Source: Pseudomonas siliginis (lineage in GTDB: Bacteria > Pseudomonadota > Gammaproteobacteria > Pseudomonadales > Pseudomonadaceae). Taken from it: DNA of 64,000 bases. Below the pieces are notes generated by a model that was given only the letters and a program-made list of their open reading frames with translations, made no database searches and had not been told where the DNA came from. Position 1 is the stretch's first letter. The number at the start of each line of letters is the position of its first letter. This document shows, piece after piece, positions 42,665 through 50,969 of this stretch. The DNA is taken from assembly GCF_019145195.1 (NCBI RefSeq), contig NZ_JAHSTW010000011.1, positions 124,001-188,000 on the forward strand, given 5' to 3'. Position numbers and translations under genes: made by a program.

Positions 42665-43314
42665 GTGCGTACCCAGTGCGTTTGGCCGGTGAGGAGTTGT
42701 GGTTGCTGCCGGAGAAAGCGCTGTATTGGCCAGCGCAGGAAGCATTGCTGATCGCCGATGTGCATTTCGGTAAAGCGGCGGCCTATCGCAGCCTCGGCCA
42801 GCCGGTGCCGCATGGCACAACGGCTAGCAACATCGAGGTGATCGACGCGTTGCTGGCGCGGTTGCCGTGTCGCCAGTTGATCTTCCTCGGGGATTTTCTG
42901 CATGGGCCTGGCTCACATGTCCCGACCACGCTGAATGCGCTGGCAGAGTGGCGCGCACGGCACGCTGACCTGCCGATGACACTGATTCGCGGCAACCACG
43001 ACAAACGCGCAGGCGACCCACCAGCCTCGCTGAATATTCGCGTGGTGCCAGAGCCGCTGTTACTCGGGCCGTTTGCCTTGCAGCATGAGCCCGATGCGCA
43101 TCCCGAACGGCACGTGCTCGCCGGCCACGTTCACCCGGTCTATCGGCTGCATGGCAAAGGTCGGCAGAGTCTGCGCCTGGCTTGTTTCAGACTCGGTGAG
43201 CGCATCAGCCTGATGCCGGCATTCGGTGCGTTTACCGGCGGCTATCAGGTCGAGCGCGACGACAGTTGCAAAGTCTTCGTGATCGGCGACAACGAAATAT
43301 GGCCCGTCAGCTAG
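42661..43314 (+). CDS. pdeM: PdeM, ligase-associated endonuclease/phosphodiesterase
   Basis: A 217-residue calcineurin-like metallophosphoesterase. The metal-binding motifs appear in order: LIADVHFGKAA (DxH), LIFLGDFLHG (GD), LIRGNHDKRAG (GNHD) and VLAGHVHPVYRL (GHxH). Length and neighbours fit PdeM, the manganese-dependent DNA endonuclease of the ligase-associated set. Start is GTG (42661), overlapping the helicase stop by 4 bp. The stop codon lies inside a long hairpin. Confidence 0.9.
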   Translation: MSAYPVRLAGEELWLLPEKALYWPAQEALLIADVHFGKAAAYRSLGQPVPHGTTASNIEVIDALLARLPCRQLIFLGDFLHGPGSHVPTTLNALAEWRARHADLPMTLIRGNHDKRAGDPPASLNIRVVPEPLLLGPFALQHEPDAHPERHVLAGHVHPVYRLHGKGRQSLRLACFRLGERISLMPAFGAFTGGYQVERDDSCKVFVIGDNEIWPVS

Positions 43315-43346
43315 ATCGCAAATCGATCAGACTGACGGGCCATATT
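43296..43346. terminator. Hairpin overlapping the pdeM stop; bidirectional stop
   Basis: AATATGGCCCGTCAG (43296-43310) pairs perfectly with CTGACGGGCCATATT (43332-43346), extended inside by a TCGAT-like pair. It begins within the last codons of pdeM. It lies between convergent genes, so it could end both transcripts. Confidence 0.7.
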
Positions 43347-43358
43347 CAGGACAGTGGG

Positions 43359-43568
43359 TCAGGCGACAGGTGCCGGAGGCGGCTCGTCCGGCAGCGTCGG
43401 TTCGCCTGGTTCGGTCGGTTGTTCGTTGGGAGTATCGGGATCGGGCTGGCCGGGCACGCCGCCGGACAGGCTCAAAGACGGATTCGCCAGTAACGACCAG
43501 GCCAGAACGCCTATCTGATTGGGCTCAAGCCTTGCCAGTTCAGCGCTGATTCGCGGGTCGATCTTCAT
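43359..43568 (-). CDS. Small proline-rich hypothetical protein
   Basis: A 69-residue protein. The first half (KIDPRISAELARLEPNQIGVLAWSLLANPSL) looks helical; the second half is a Pro/Glu/Thr-rich tail (GQPDPDTPNEQPTEPGEPT, then LPDEPPPAPVA). I choose the ATG at 43566-43568 with AGGAGTGCCC upstream; an in-frame upstream ATG would add 26 residues lacking any such site. It is not recognised from a named family. It has good codon use and a good ribosome binding site, so it is probably real. Confidence 0.6.
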   Translation of the reverse strand: MKIDPRISAELARLEPNQIGVLAWSLLANPSLSLSGGVPGQPDPDTPNEQPTEPGEPTLPDEPPPAPVA

Positions 43569-43675
43569 AGGGCACTCCTCAGTGAAGGCCCGAATTTGTG
43601 TGTAACAAAAACGGGCAGTACACCCCATAGAGTGTCTGCCCGCCAAAGAATTCCCGACATCCGTCGGATGGTCGA

Positions 43676-44242
43676 TCAGGTACGCGGCAAGGTTACGCCA
43701 CGCTGGCCCTGATATTTGCCGCCACGATCCTTGTAGGAAACTTCACATTCTTCATCGGATTCGAGGAAGAGCATCTGCGCCACGCCTTCGTTGGCGTAGA
43801 TTTTCGCCGGCAGGTTGGTGGTGTTGGAAAATTCCAGCGTCACATGACCTTCCCACTCAGGCTCGAGCGGAGTGACGTTGACGATGATGCCGCAGCGCGC
43901 GTAGGTGCTTTTACCCAGGCAGATGGTCAGCACGTTGCGCGGAATGCGGAAGTACTCGACGGTGCTGGCCAGGGCGAAGGAGTTCGGCGGAATGATGCAG
44001 ACGTCGCTGTGGATGTCGACGAAGCTGCCGGCGTCGAAGTTCTTCGGGTCGACAATGGCCGAGTTGATGTTGGTGAACACCTTGAAGTGGTTGGTGCAAC
44101 GCACGTCGTAGCCGTAGCTCGACACGCCGTAGGAAATCACCCGGCTGTCGTCGCTGCCGCGCATCTGGCGCTCGACGAACGGTTCGATCATGCCGTGTTC
44201 CTGCGCCATGCGGCGAATCCACTTGTCCGATTTGATGCTCAT
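43676..44242 (-). CDS. dcd: dCTP deaminase
   Basis: A 188-residue enzyme that converts dCTP to dUTP in pyrimidine deoxynucleotide synthesis. Visible family motifs are SYGVSSYGYDVRC, IPPNSFALASTVEYFRIPRN, CLGKSTYARCGIIVNVTPLEPEWEGHVTLE and the catalytic-loop/C-terminal KYQGQRGVTLPRT. The length equals that of E. coli Dcd (193). The start is the ATG at 44240-44242. Confidence 0.95.
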   Translation of the reverse strand: MSIKSDKWIRRMAQEHGMIEPFVERQMRGSDDSRVISYGVSSYGYDVRCTNHFKVFTNINSAIVDPKNFDAGSFVDIHSDVCIIPPNSFALASTVEYFRIPRNVLTICLGKSTYARCGIIVNVTPLEPEWEGHVTLEFSNTTNLPAKIYANEGVAQMLFLESDEECEVSYKDRGGKYQGQRGVTLPRT

Positions 44243-44597
44243 GGCGGGTTTGTCCTGAATAGCGAGGTGGAAAAATTCTGTCCGGCATCTTACCGGGCGC
44301 ATCGCCGCGATCAAAGTGCGCAACGCAATTCTCGGCGAACACCCCGTATTTACGCGATGTGGCGACGAACCGTCGCACCGCCGATCCCTAAAACACAGAA
44401 TCCTTTGCAAGAAACATTGGCACGTTCCGGAAAAAGGGTTAAGGTGGCGTCACTGTGTTGCTTGTGTCACTGAGAATCTCTACACGATATGTTGAATTTC
44501 GATCCAACCATCTACAAGAATTTTTCCTGCTCTTTGCACTCAGTCTCGGCCAGGGTTCTTCCTGAGTCGCAGTTATCTTTGTTCAAGGAGTTACACC
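44243..44597. other. Gap between dcd and the cold-shock gene
   Basis: This 355-bp gap holds the divergent promoter regions of dcd (minus) and the cold-shock gene (plus). The AT-richer part from about 44480 reads as a likely 5' leader for the cold-shock mRNA, ending in AAGGAG (44585-44590). Long leaders are normal for these genes. No other gene or repeat is visible. Confidence 0.6.
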
Positions 44598-44807
44598 ATG
44601 TCTAATCGCCAAACCGGTACCGTTAAGTGGTTCAACGATGAAAAAGGCTTCGGCTTCATCACTCCACAATCCGGTGACGACCTGTTCGTTCACTTCAAAG
44701 CTATCCAATCCGACGGCTTCAAAAGCCTGAAAGAAGGCCAACAGGTTTCTTTCATCGCTACCCGCGGTCAGAAAGGCATGCAAGCTGAAGAAGTACAAGT
44801 TATCTAA
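44598..44807 (+). CDS. Cold-shock protein (CspA/CapB family)
   Basis: A 69-residue single-domain RNA/DNA-binding protein. It contains KWFNDEKGFGFITPQ with RNP1 (KGFGFI) and RNP2 (LFVHF). It melts RNA secondary structure, acting as an RNA chaperone or antiterminator. The AAGGAG ribosome binding site is 7 bp upstream of the ATG. It is monocistronic, ended by a strong terminator. Confidence 0.95.
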   Translation: MSNRQTGTVKWFNDEKGFGFITPQSGDDLFVHFKAIQSDGFKSLKEGQQVSFIATRGQKGMQAEEVQVI

Positions 44808-44828
44808 CTTGTAGCTTCTTTAGAAAAG

Positions 44829-44858
44829 AGCCCCGCCCTTAAAAGCGGGGCTTTTTTG
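44829..44858 (+). terminator. Terminator of the cold-shock gene
   Basis: AGCCCCGC and GCGGGGCT pair around a CCTTAAAA-type loop, followed by six T residues. Confidence 0.92.
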
Positions 44859-44884
44859 TGGGCGCCTGTTTTGCGCTGGCAAAA

Positions 44885-44917
44885 AAAATCGCGACCCTTG
44901 GGGCCGCGATTTTTTGT
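44885..44917 (-). terminator. Terminator of the DUF481 gene
   Basis: AAATCGCG(A)CCC and GGGGCCGCGATTT pair across a short CTTG loop with A/T tracts on both sides, so it can act on the minus strand for the DUF481 gene and possibly on the plus strand too. Confidence 0.8.
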
Positions 44918-44925
44918 TTCTGCCC

Positions 44926-45933
44926 TTACCAGGCGACGCCAAACCCTGCGGTATAACGGGTCTTGTTCAGATCCGCATCGTTGGTGCCGCTGATGATGTC
45001 CCGCTCGGCCTTGAGGTTGAGCGAGGCCCAGTCGGTGACCTTGTAGCGCAGGCCCAGCTCGGCATCCAGTGCGTAATCGGCAACGCCCGACAGCGGCTTG
45101 CCGACTTCGCCATTGGTGAAGAACTCGACCTTCTTGCCGATCAGATAGCGGTTGTAGTCCCACTTCATCGCGACGGAATAGAAGTTGTCCTTGCTGCCAT
45201 CGCGGTATTCATAGTCGGTGCGGTTGAGCAACGAGCCCAGCGAGAACGCGCCGAGTTCGTCGTCCCAGAACTGGTAGCCCGGACCGGTACCGACCACGCG
45301 TTGACGCGCCAGCTCTTCGATGTGATCACGCTTGTAGTTGATCCGCCCCTGCCAGAACCACTGATCGGTGAGGAAACGGTCGAGAGAGTATTCGGCGCGC
45401 CAGTTGTTGGTGGTGGTTTCCGCATCCTGGACTTCGCGGTTGTACTCACCCTCGCCGGTATGGCGCCAGCGGCCATGGCGAGCCGAAGTCTTGAAGGCAA
45501 CGTCGTAATCGTCGGTGTCCTTTTCGGCGCGCTGATAGTCCAGCGCCAGATCGACGTTACCCTTCCACACCAGGTCGGTGACGATCGGCTTGGGCTTGAG
45601 GATCTGCTGAATGCTCGCCAGCTCGACCGTCTTCGGCGCCTCGCCGTTGGCCAGGGTGACCTTGCCATCGTCGGCCGCCGTCAGCGACTTCGATACTTCA
45701 CCGGCATAGGCGTCCTGCTTCACCAGCAGATGCTGATCGCTGTCGAGGGTCTTGACCTCTTTCCAGTCAATCGCCACTGCGCCGGCGTATTTGGTCTGGA
45801 TCAACAGCTTGCCGCCGTCGAATACCGTGATAGTGCCACTCAGCTTGTCGCCGTTTTTCAACCAGACGGTGTCGGCAAGCAGGGGCGTGGACGCGCTGAA
45901 AACAGCAAGGCACAACAGGGTTCTGGGGAACAT
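44926..45933 (-). CDS. DUF481-family outer-membrane-type protein (YdiY-like)
   Basis: A 335-residue exported protein with a signal peptide (LCLAVFSASTPLLA). Residues about 22-105 form a small N-terminal domain (DTVWLKNGDKLSGTITVFDGGKLLI); the rest consists of alternating beta-strands (WRHTGEGEYNREVQDAETTTNNWRAEYS, YRDGSKDNFYSVAMKWDYNRY), ending in aromatic TAGFGVAW. This matches DUF481, a predicted beta-barrel family with YdiY. Function unknown. Confidence 0.82.
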   Translation of the reverse strand: MFPRTLLCLAVFSASTPLLADTVWLKNGDKLSGTITVFDGGKLLIQTKYAGAVAIDWKEVKTLDSDQHLLVKQDAYAGEVSKSLTAADDGKVTLANGEAPKTVELASIQQILKPKPIVTDLVWKGNVDLALDYQRAEKDTDDYDVAFKTSARHGRWRHTGEGEYNREVQDAETTTNNWRAEYSLDRFLTDQWFWQGRINYKRDHIEELARQRVVGTGPGYQFWDDELGAFSLGSLLNRTDYEYRDGSKDNFYSVAMKWDYNRYLIGKKVEFFTNGEVGKPLSGVADYALDAELGLRYKVTDWASLNLKAERDIISGTNDADLNKTRYTAGFGVAW

Positions 45934-46098
45934 AAGCAGATCGGGGGCTCGGAGTTGGCGAAAAGGGTCGGCATTATCCGTAGGATTTTGCCCATGACAA
46001 GGACTGACCGGACTATTTCAATTGAGTTCATTTCTCAACTGCACCACGAGCGATTACCCTTGTCGCCTTCATCACGCTAATACTCAGGAGCCGCGTAC

Positions 46099-46452
46099 GT
46101 GAAAGACCCGCTCGACAGCGTCGAAAACGATGCGCAAATCCGACGCACGGCACTCTACTCGACGCTCGCGCAAGTGCCCGAAGGCAAAGTCGTCAGTTAT
46201 GGCCAGTTGGCCGAACTTGCCGGGCTGGGCCGCGCCGCGCGCTGGGTCGGGCGGACTTTGAGCCAGTTGCCCGGCGACACCAAGCTGCCCTGGCACCGCG
46301 TACTCGGCGCCGGCGGGCGCATCAGTCTGCCGGTCGGCAGCCCTTCCGGTGACGAGCAGCGCGCGCGATTGCGCATGGAAGGCATCACCGTCCAGAACAA
46401 TCGTGTGGATATTCGGCGCCATGGCTGGCGTCCGGTAGAGCACAGCGGTTAG
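46099..46452 (+). CDS. atl: Alkyltransferase-like protein (ATL) lacking the reactive Cys
   Basis: A 117-residue protein of the MGMT/Ogt DNA-binding-domain family. It keeps the helix-turn-helix and arginine finger (YGQLAELAGLGRAARWVGRTL), but the active-site PCHRV reads PWHRV (W65), as in bacterial alkyltransferase-like proteins. ATLs bind O6-alkylguanine, flip it out and recruit nucleotide excision repair; they do not repair the base. The start is GTG (46099) with GGAG upstream. The ampG gene follows 43 bp later. Confidence 0.9.
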   Translation: MKDPLDSVENDAQIRRTALYSTLAQVPEGKVVSYGQLAELAGLGRAARWVGRTLSQLPGDTKLPWHRVLGAGGRISLPVGSPSGDEQRARLRMEGITVQNNRVDIRRHGWRPVEHSG

Positions 46453-46495
46453 AGTGCGCGCTTTGTTTTCGCAATTTTGAGGCAGACTTCAGCCC

Positions 46496-48055
46496 ATGCC
46501 CCGTAAAACCTGGCGCGCCGCGCTCGCCGCCTATGCCAGTCCTTCGACGCTCGTGCTGTTGTTGCTCGGTTTTGCCGCCGGCCTGCCGTACATGCTGGTG
46601 TTCTCGACGCTCTCCGTATGGCTGCGTGAAGCAGGCGTGGCCCGTGAAACCATTGGCTATGCCAGCCTGATCGGCCTGGCGTACGCGTTCAAATGGGTCT
46701 GGTCGCCGCTGCTCGATCAATGGCGCCTGCCCTTACTGGGCAAACTCGGCCGTCGCCGCTCCTGGCTGGTGCTCTCCCAGGCACTGGTGATTCTCGGCCT
46801 GATCGGCATGGGATTCTGTGATCCGCAGAAGCATTTGTCCTGGCTGATCGCCATTGCCGTCGTGGTTGCCTTCGCCTCCGCCACGCAAGATATCGCGGTC
46901 GACGCCTATCGCCTGGAAATCGCCGATGACAGCCGCCAGGCCGCTCTTGCCGCCAGCTACATGTCCGGTTACCGCGTTGCCGCCCTGCTCGCCACCGCCG
47001 GCGCGCTGTTCTTCGCCGAAGGTTTCGGCTCCACCGGCTTCAACTATAAGCACGCAGCTTGGACCGGCACCTATGTGCTGTTCGGCGCATTGATGGTGCC
47101 TGCGCTGCTGACCACGCTGTTCATGCGTGAACCACCCGTACCGCTGCGCACGCAGTTACAGGCCGGGCGCTATACGTTCATGCATCAACTGATGTCGGTG
47201 TTCGTGCTGATCGTTTTGCTGGTCTCCGTGCCGGCGATGTTCACCCAGCTGTACAACACCGATTTCGCTGGCGTGCTGTTCGGCGACATGAGCCCGCTCG
47301 ATTTGCTGCTCGAAGACCGCGCCTTTCTGCGCGCCATCCTCTACATATTGCTGACGGGGATGTGCCTGTCGGCCATGGGCCGGCGCGGACTGGCGCCGGT
47401 ACTGACGCCGATCAATGACTTCATCCTGCGTTATCGCTGGCAGGCGCTGTTGCTGCTGGGTCTGATCGCCACTTACCGGATGTCCGACACGGTAATGGGC
47501 GTCATGGCCAACGTGTTTTATATTGACCAGGGTTTCACCAAGGATCAGATCGCCAGTGTGAGCAAGATTTTCGGCCTGATCATGACCCTCGTCGGTGCCG
47601 GCATGGGTGGCCTGTTGATTGTGCGTTTCGGCATTCTGCCGATCCTGTTTATCGGTGGTGTATCTTCGGCAGCGACCAACCTGCTGTTCGTCATGCTCGC
47701 GGACATGGGCCCGAACCTGCAGATGCTGGTGGTGACCATTTCCCTCGACAACTTCAGTTCGGGCCTGGCGACGTCGGCGTTCGTTGCCTACCTGTCGAGC
47801 CTGACCAACCTGAAGTTTTCCGCTACGCAATATGCCCTGCTCAGCTCGATCATGTTGCTGCTGCCGCGCCTGATGGGCGGCTATTCCGGCGTGCTGGTCG
47901 AGAAGTTCGGTTATCACAGCTTCTTCCTCATTACCGCCCTGCTCGGCGTGCCGACGCTGCTACTGATCGCGCTGCACTGGTTCCAGGAGCGCCGCCGCGA
48001 AGGACAAACACCGACGCCCGAGCCTGCACCGACGCCCGTCACCGAAGAATCGTAG
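46496..48055 (+). CDS. ampG: AmpG-type muropeptide permease (MFS)
   Basis: A 519-residue major-facilitator transporter with about 14 hydrophobic segments. Family marks include LVLLLLGFAAGLPYMLVFSTLSVWLREAGV, ATQDIAVDAYRLE, SYMSGYRVAAL, GMGGLLIVRFGILPILF and DNFSSGLATSAFVAYLSSLTN. AmpG imports GlcNAc-anhydro-muropeptides for cell-wall recycling and so affects AmpC induction. Length is close to that of E. coli AmpG (491) plus a polar C-terminal tail. Confidence 0.93.
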   Translation: MPRKTWRAALAAYASPSTLVLLLLGFAAGLPYMLVFSTLSVWLREAGVARETIGYASLIGLAYAFKWVWSPLLDQWRLPLLGKLGRRRSWLVLSQALVILGLIGMGFCDPQKHLSWLIAIAVVVAFASATQDIAVDAYRLEIADDSRQAALAASYMSGYRVAALLATAGALFFAEGFGSTGFNYKHAAWTGTYVLFGALMVPALLTTLFMREPPVPLRTQLQAGRYTFMHQLMSVFVLIVLLVSVPAMFTQLYNTDFAGVLFGDMSPLDLLLEDRAFLRAILYILLTGMCLSAMGRRGLAPVLTPINDFILRYRWQALLLLGLIATYRMSDTVMGVMANVFYIDQGFTKDQIASVSKIFGLIMTLVGAGMGGLLIVRFGILPILFIGGVSSAATNLLFVMLADMGPNLQMLVVTISLDNFSSGLATSAFVAYLSSLTNLKFSATQYALLSSIMLLLPRLMGGYSGVLVEKFGYHSFFLITALLGVPTLLLIALHWFQERRREGQTPTPEPAPTPVTEES

Positions 48056-48184
48056 GACGCTTCGCCAATGGCGGGAGGAATCCCGCCGCTGACGCCCTCG
48101 CCCGGCCACACTTCTGTACGTCAGCAAAACTCGCCGGTACACTGCTCCGTCATTTCCAGTCATAGCAACCGACAACGGCCAACC

Positions 48185-49900
48185 ATGCGCACCAGTCAAT
48201 TTTTGCTCGCCACACAGAAAGAAACGCCTTCCGACGCGGTCGTGATCAGCCACCAGCTGATGCTGCGCGCCGGCATGATCCGCAAGCTTGCCTCGGGCCT
48301 GTACACCTGGCTGCCGATGGGCCTGCGAGTCATGCGCAAGGTCGAAGCCATCGTTCGCGAAGAGATGAACGCTGCCGGTTCTCTGGAAGTGTTGATGCCG
48401 AGCACCCAACCGGCCGAGCTGTGGCAGGAATCGGGGCGCTGGGAAGAATACGGCCCTGAGCTGCTGCGCATCAAAGACCGCCACGGTCGTGACTTCTGCG
48501 CGGGCCCGACCCACGAAGAAGTGATCACCGATCTGATGCGCAACGAGTTGAGCAGCTACAAACAGCTGCCAATCAACCTGTACCAGATCCAGACCAAATT
48601 CCGCGACGAAATACGCCCGCGCTTCGGTTTGATGCGCGGCCGCGAATTCATCATGAAGGACGCCTACTCCTTCCACGCCGATCAGGCGTCGCTGCAGATC
48701 ACTTATGACCGCATGCATGAAGCCTACTGCAACATCTTCACGCGTCTGGGTCTGAAATTCCGTCCGGTAGAAGCCGACAACGGTTCGATCGGTGGTGCCG
48801 GTTCCCACGAATTCCACGTGCTGGCCGAGTCCGGCGAAGACGATATCGTCTTCAGCAACGGTTCCGACTACGCGGCGAACATCGAAAAAGCCGAAGCGGT
48901 GCCACGGGAGACCTCGCGCCTTGCGCCAACCGAAGAACTGCGTCTGGTCGACACGCCGGACACCAAAACCATCGCCGCCCTGGTGGAAAAATTCAATCTG
49001 CCGATTGAAAAGACCATCAAGACCCTGATCGTCCACGCCGAAGAACAAGGCAAGCTGATCGCGCTGGTGATTCGTGGCGACCACGAACTGAACGAGATCA
49101 AGGCTGCCAACCAGCCTGGCGTGGCCAGCCCGCTGGTGATGGCCTCCGATGCCGAACTGCGTGACGCGATTGGCGCCGGCGCCGGCTCGCTCGGCCCGCT
49201 GAACCTGCCGCTGCCGATCATCATCGACCGCTCGGTGGCGATGATGAGCGACTTCGGCATTGGCGCGAACATCGACGACAAGCACTATTTCGGCGTGAAC
49301 TGGGAGCGCGATCTGCCGGTTCCGACCGTTGCCGACCTGCGCAACGTCGTCGCCGGCGATCCAAGCCCGGACGGCAAAGGCACGCTGGAAATCAAGCGCG
49401 GCATCGAAGTCGGGCACATCTTCCAGCTGGGCAACAAATACAGCAAGGCGATGAAGTGCGAAGTGCTGGGCGAAAACGGCAAGCCAGTGACCCTGGAAAT
49501 GGGCTGCTACGGCATTGGCGTTTCCCGCGTGGTGGCTGCTGCCATCGAGCAGAACAACGACGCCAACGGCATTATCTGGAGCGACACCCTGGCGCCATTC
49601 CAGATCGCGCTGGTACCGCTGCGCTATGAAACCGAGCAGGTGCGCGAAGCCACTGACAAGCTCTATGCCGAACTGACGGCGGCCGGCTTCGAAGTGCTGC
49701 TGGACGATCGCGACAAGAAAACCAGCCCGGGCATCAAGTTTGCGGACATGGAGCTGATCGGCATTCCACACCGGATCGTGGTCAGCGACCGCGGCCTCGC
49801 CGAAGGCAACCTGGAATACAAGAGTCGTTCCGAAGCAGAGGCGCAAGCACTGCCGGTGGCCGATGTTGTGTCCTTCCTTCAGGCCCGTATCCGCCGCTGA
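48185..49900 (+). CDS. proS: Prolyl-tRNA synthetase
   Basis: A 571-residue class II aminoacyl-tRNA synthetase of the bacterial type. Motif 1 region is LMLRAGMIRKLASGLYTWLPMGLRV, motif 2 FRDEIRPRFGLMRGREFIMKDAYSFH, and motif 3 MGCYGIGVSRVVAAAIEQ. The YbaK-like editing domain sits between motifs 2 and 3 (TIKTLIVHAEEQGKLIALVIRGDHELNE), and the anticodon-binding domain is at the C-terminus. The start is the ATG at 48185; the frame is open further upstream but the extension has no family similarity. Confidence 0.96.
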   Translation: MRTSQFLLATQKETPSDAVVISHQLMLRAGMIRKLASGLYTWLPMGLRVMRKVEAIVREEMNAAGSLEVLMPSTQPAELWQESGRWEEYGPELLRIKDRHGRDFCAGPTHEEVITDLMRNELSSYKQLPINLYQIQTKFRDEIRPRFGLMRGREFIMKDAYSFHADQASLQITYDRMHEAYCNIFTRLGLKFRPVEADNGSIGGAGSHEFHVLAESGEDDIVFSNGSDYAANIEKAEAVPRETSRLAPTEELRLVDTPDTKTIAALVEKFNLPIEKTIKTLIVHAEEQGKLIALVIRGDHELNEIKAANQPGVASPLVMASDAELRDAIGAGAGSLGPLNLPLPIIIDRSVAMMSDFGIGANIDDKHYFGVNWERDLPVPTVADLRNVVAGDPSPDGKGTLEIKRGIEVGHIFQLGNKYSKAMKCEVLGENGKPVTLEMGCYGIGVSRVVAAAIEQNNDANGIIWSDTLAPFQIALVPLRYETEQVREATDKLYAELTAAGFEVLLDDRDKKTSPGIKFADMELIGIPHRIVVSDRGLAEGNLEYKSRSEAEAQALPVADVVSFLQARIRR

Positions 49901-49917
49901 AACCAGATAGAGACGTC

Positions 49918-50871
49918 ATGTTCAAGCGAAACACCTTAGGCCTCGGTGGCGCCGCCCTGTGCGGCGCCCTGCTGGTCAGCGGCTGCGCCAATCACATGTC
50001 GCAACGCAGCGAGCACGAAGAGCGGGTCGAGCGAAAGTTGCTCGATCACAGCCTGCAGATCGATGTCGGCGAGCCCAAGGTGCTCGAGCTGCCGCAGCGA
50101 CGCGTGAAGATCAACGAGCAGAAGACTTTCGAGGTCACCGAGTTCGAGGTCACCCGTCGTTACGACCGCTACACGCCTTACCAACCCTGGCGCGAAGTCT
50201 ACGAGATTCCGCTGGGGGCGGTGGCCGTGGTCGGTGGTGTCGGTGCGAACGTGGTCAACGTGTTCGCTCTCGGTAACCTGCCGGACAGCGTCACCAAGGA
50301 TTGGCTGAGCTACGGTTTCGCCGGGCTCAACCCGTTCATGAACGTGCAGTCCAACGGTCGCGCGCAGCAGAACCTCGCGGGCATCGACGAAGTCCAGCGC
50401 GACAAGCGCACGGAGTATTCGAGCCTGCCGTGGAGCGAACGACCGGTGCAGGTCAAGGCCGGCAAGCAGACCTTCGACATGACCACCGACCGCAACGGTG
50501 TGCTGCGCTTGAATCTGCTCGATAGCCCGTTCGCCGAACATGACCTCAACCATGTTGGCCGCTTGCAGATCAGTGTCGAAGACGCCAAGGACGATGTGCA
50601 TTCCGACTCGACCCTGATGCTCAGCGGCCACCTGCGCGGCAAGTTGATTGAGGCGCACGGGCTGATTTATGACGATCTGGAAGATGACGAGGTGAGCCAT
50701 TGGGTACACCGGGTCAAACGCCTGTCGGAGCTGGGTCTGGAAGAAGAAGCCAGCGAACTGGAACAGAGCCTGATCGAACTGACCCGCAATGATCCTGAGT
50801 TGCAGACTGAGTTTCTCAAGTCTCTGGCCAAGGATGCCGGGCGTCTGGTGGCTGATCCGGGACCGAATTAA
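49918..50871 (+). CDS. Uncharacterised lipoprotein
   Basis: A 317-residue lipoprotein: the signal ends in LLVSGC (Cys at about 23). A polar stretch (about 25-95) precedes a hydrophobic segment (GAVAVVGGVGANVVNVFALG, about 100-120), then a soluble beta-rich domain and a C-terminal acidic helix (LGLEEEASELEQSLIELTRND). It starts 17 bp after proS and could be in the same transcript. I do not recognise the family. Confidence 0.72.
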   Translation: MFKRNTLGLGGAALCGALLVSGCANHMSQRSEHEERVERKLLDHSLQIDVGEPKVLELPQRRVKINEQKTFEVTEFEVTRRYDRYTPYQPWREVYEIPLGAVAVVGGVGANVVNVFALGNLPDSVTKDWLSYGFAGLNPFMNVQSNGRAQQNLAGIDEVQRDKRTEYSSLPWSERPVQVKAGKQTFDMTTDRNGVLRLNLLDSPFAEHDLNHVGRLQISVEDAKDDVHSDSTLMLSGHLRGKLIEAHGLIYDDLEDDEVSHWVHRVKRLSELGLEEEASELEQSLIELTRNDPELQTEFLKSLAKDAGRLVADPGPN

Positions 50872-50882
50872 AGCTTAGAAGC

Positions 50883-50945
50883 TTCGCGAGCAGGCTCGCT
50901 TCCCCAGAGGATGCATCCAAATGTGGGAGCGAGCCTGCTCGCGAA
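50883..50945. repeat. REP pair in reversed arrangement, short spacer
   Basis: The TTCGCGAGCAGGCTCGCT copy (with CTTCCCCAG ending) comes before GTGGGAGCGAGCCTGCTCGCGAA, with only about 15 bp between them. Confidence 0.85.
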
Positions 50946-50969
50946 GAGGCCCTGCCAGGCACCGCGAAT

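Noticed and set aside
44418..44434. TGGCACG as a possible sigma-54 site before the cold-shock gene
   Set aside because: The -12 element is missing: GGAA stands where TTGC is required.
47960..49846. A 628-codon frame antisense to proS
   Set aside because: proS is unambiguous on the other strand, and the antisense product is composition-driven.
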